From Candidatus Harrysmithiimonas galli (GTDB lineage: Bacteria; Bacillota; Bacilli; CAJFEE01): a stretch of DNA of 37,334 nucleotides. The DNA is taken from contig CAJFEE010000029.1 of assembly GCA_904373265.1 (NCBI GenBank), positions 1 through 37,334 of the forward strand, read 5' to 3'. A program made the position numbers and the translations under genes. The first letter of the stretch is position 1; each line of letters starts with the position of its first letter. The notes beneath the pieces are model-generated. The model was not told where the DNA came from. It ran no database searches and saw only the letters and a list, made by a program, of their open reading frames with translations. Shown piece by piece: positions 36,755-37,334 of this stretch.

Positions 36755-37334
36755 ATGGAAAAATTATTTTCAGCAATTACTTTTACTATTCTTTTTATTT
36801 TATTTGGTGCTTATACTTCTGCTAATGCATCTGCGCCAGAGACGTTCGATGACATAAAAAATATTATTAATCAAGAATTTGATAATTATGTTGAAATTTA
36901 TGAACTAAATGAATCTTTGAATATAGAAACTAGATCATCATACGTATCAAATGAAACATTGAAATTTGATACTAAGGAAGAATTGATAGAATTTATTAGA
37001 GAACTTAAAGAAAACGAACCTATAATTGAAAAAGAAGAAAGTTTAATAACTAATAATAATTCTTTTAGAAGTAATTCTATAAATGAGGTAGCTCAATATA
37101 AAATTACTCCTACTATAAAAAATTTAAAACAACCTTTTGCACTTCGAGTATTAGTTAGTTATAATTACACTCCAGTTGGTTATATAACAAAATTTATAAA
37201 TTCAGTAGGCAATGTTGATTCTTATTCAACAGTAGTAGCAATTGCAGATTGGACTCAAAGAGGTTCAACAGTAAATATTAATGCTGCAAAAAGTCATGCA
37301 AATATTAGTGTTTATGGAACATGGGAATATAATG
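36755..37334 (+). CDS. Secreted plasmid protein, 5' part (runs off the window)
   Basis: A signal peptide (LFSAITFTILFILFGAYTSA, cleavage near ANASA) opens the gene. The prepart (~28-110) is charged and Asn/Glu-rich. The C-terminal third is Gly/Ser/Val-rich and likely beta-stranded (SHANISVYGTWEYN). The frame is open at 37334 and resumes at 31089, giving 217 residues in the circle. GGGAG lies nine bases before the ATG. No family is recognised; a pro-region followed by a beta-rich tail would suit a secreted bacteriocin or surface protein. Confidence 0.85.
   Translation, partial: MEKLFSAITFTILFILFGAYTSANASAPETFDDIKNIINQEFDNYVEIYELNESLNIETRSSYVSNETLKFDTKEELIEFIRELKENEPIIEKEESLITNNNSFRSNSINEVAQYKITPTIKNLKQPFALRVLVSYNYTPVGYITKFINSVGNVDSYSTVVAIADWTQRGSTVNINAAKSHANISVYGTWEYN

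Larger units (their letters stand above)
31089..37334. mobile_element. 6,246-bp rolling-circle mobilizable plasmid
   Basis: The unit carries a Rep_1-type initiator (35564) with a pC194/pUB110-type nick site, a MobV relaxase (33548), a candidate oriT (33484-33523), a candidate sso (33184-33450), a convergent toxin/antisense-RNA module (34971-35235), and cargo. Circularity is shown because the gene cut at 37334 continues in frame at 31089. Replication would nick at the dso and proceed by rolling circle; transfer would need a helper conjugative element. Whether it is free or integrated in the chromosome cannot be decided from sequence alone. Confidence 0.9.

Overview
The window reads as a low-GC Bacillota (Firmicutes) chromosome with a small plasmid at its right end. 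The core gene order tadA - SRP RNA - dnaX - ybaB - recR - yaaL - bofA - tmk - yaaR - holB - yaaT - yabA - yabB - yazA - rsmI - metG - tatD - rpfB/yabE is the one known from spore-forming Bacillales and Clostridia. yabG, veg, bofA and a sigma-K-like promoter in front of yabG point to an endospore former. The family cannot be settled from this sequence. The SRP RNA looks short, which is unlike Bacillus itself.

Layout. 1-3.2 kb: the tail of a serine recombinase, eroded DNA and an OatA-like O-acetyltransferase. 3.2-5.5 kb: yabG and veg, detached from their usual place beside rpfB. 5.5-8.5 kb: eroded mobile DNA, including a dead 797-bp IS5-like element, then an HxlR regulator and a DoxX protein with a Fur-like box. 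8.7-10.6 kb: tRNA-Ser(UGA), a YqxD-family protein, an isochorismatase-like hydrolase and tadA. 11.4-19.05 kb: SRP RNA and the replication/recombination/sporulation cluster dnaX to yabA. 19-21.9 kb: a dead IS200/IS605 element that still keeps its ends. 21.9-28.1 kb: yabB to rpfB. 28.1-30.9 kb: eroded DNA, a TPR fragment and a complete-looking type I toxin-antitoxin locus.

From 31,089 to the last base the sequence is a 6,246-bp rolling-circle plasmid: a pC194/pUB110-type Rep with its nick site, a MobV relaxase with a candidate oriT, a candidate sso, an Fst-like convergent toxin/antitoxin module, small secreted and membrane proteins, and cargo genes. A secreted-protein gene runs off the right end of the window, and its missing 3' end lies at 31,089-31,162. 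Joining the two restores a 217-residue frame, so the unit is circular. About 104 bp of the same plasmid plus a 64-bp tandem copy sit at the junction with the chromosome. Either the plasmid is integrated, or chromosome and plasmid were wrongly joined in assembly.

The most interesting items are the circular plasmid and its junction, the two RNA-regulated toxin loci (one with a toxin ribosome-binding site buried in a hairpin, the other with Fst-style direct repeats around a bidirectional terminator), a possible programmed frameshift in dnaX, and a secreted protein with a convergent membrane-protein partner on the plasmid.
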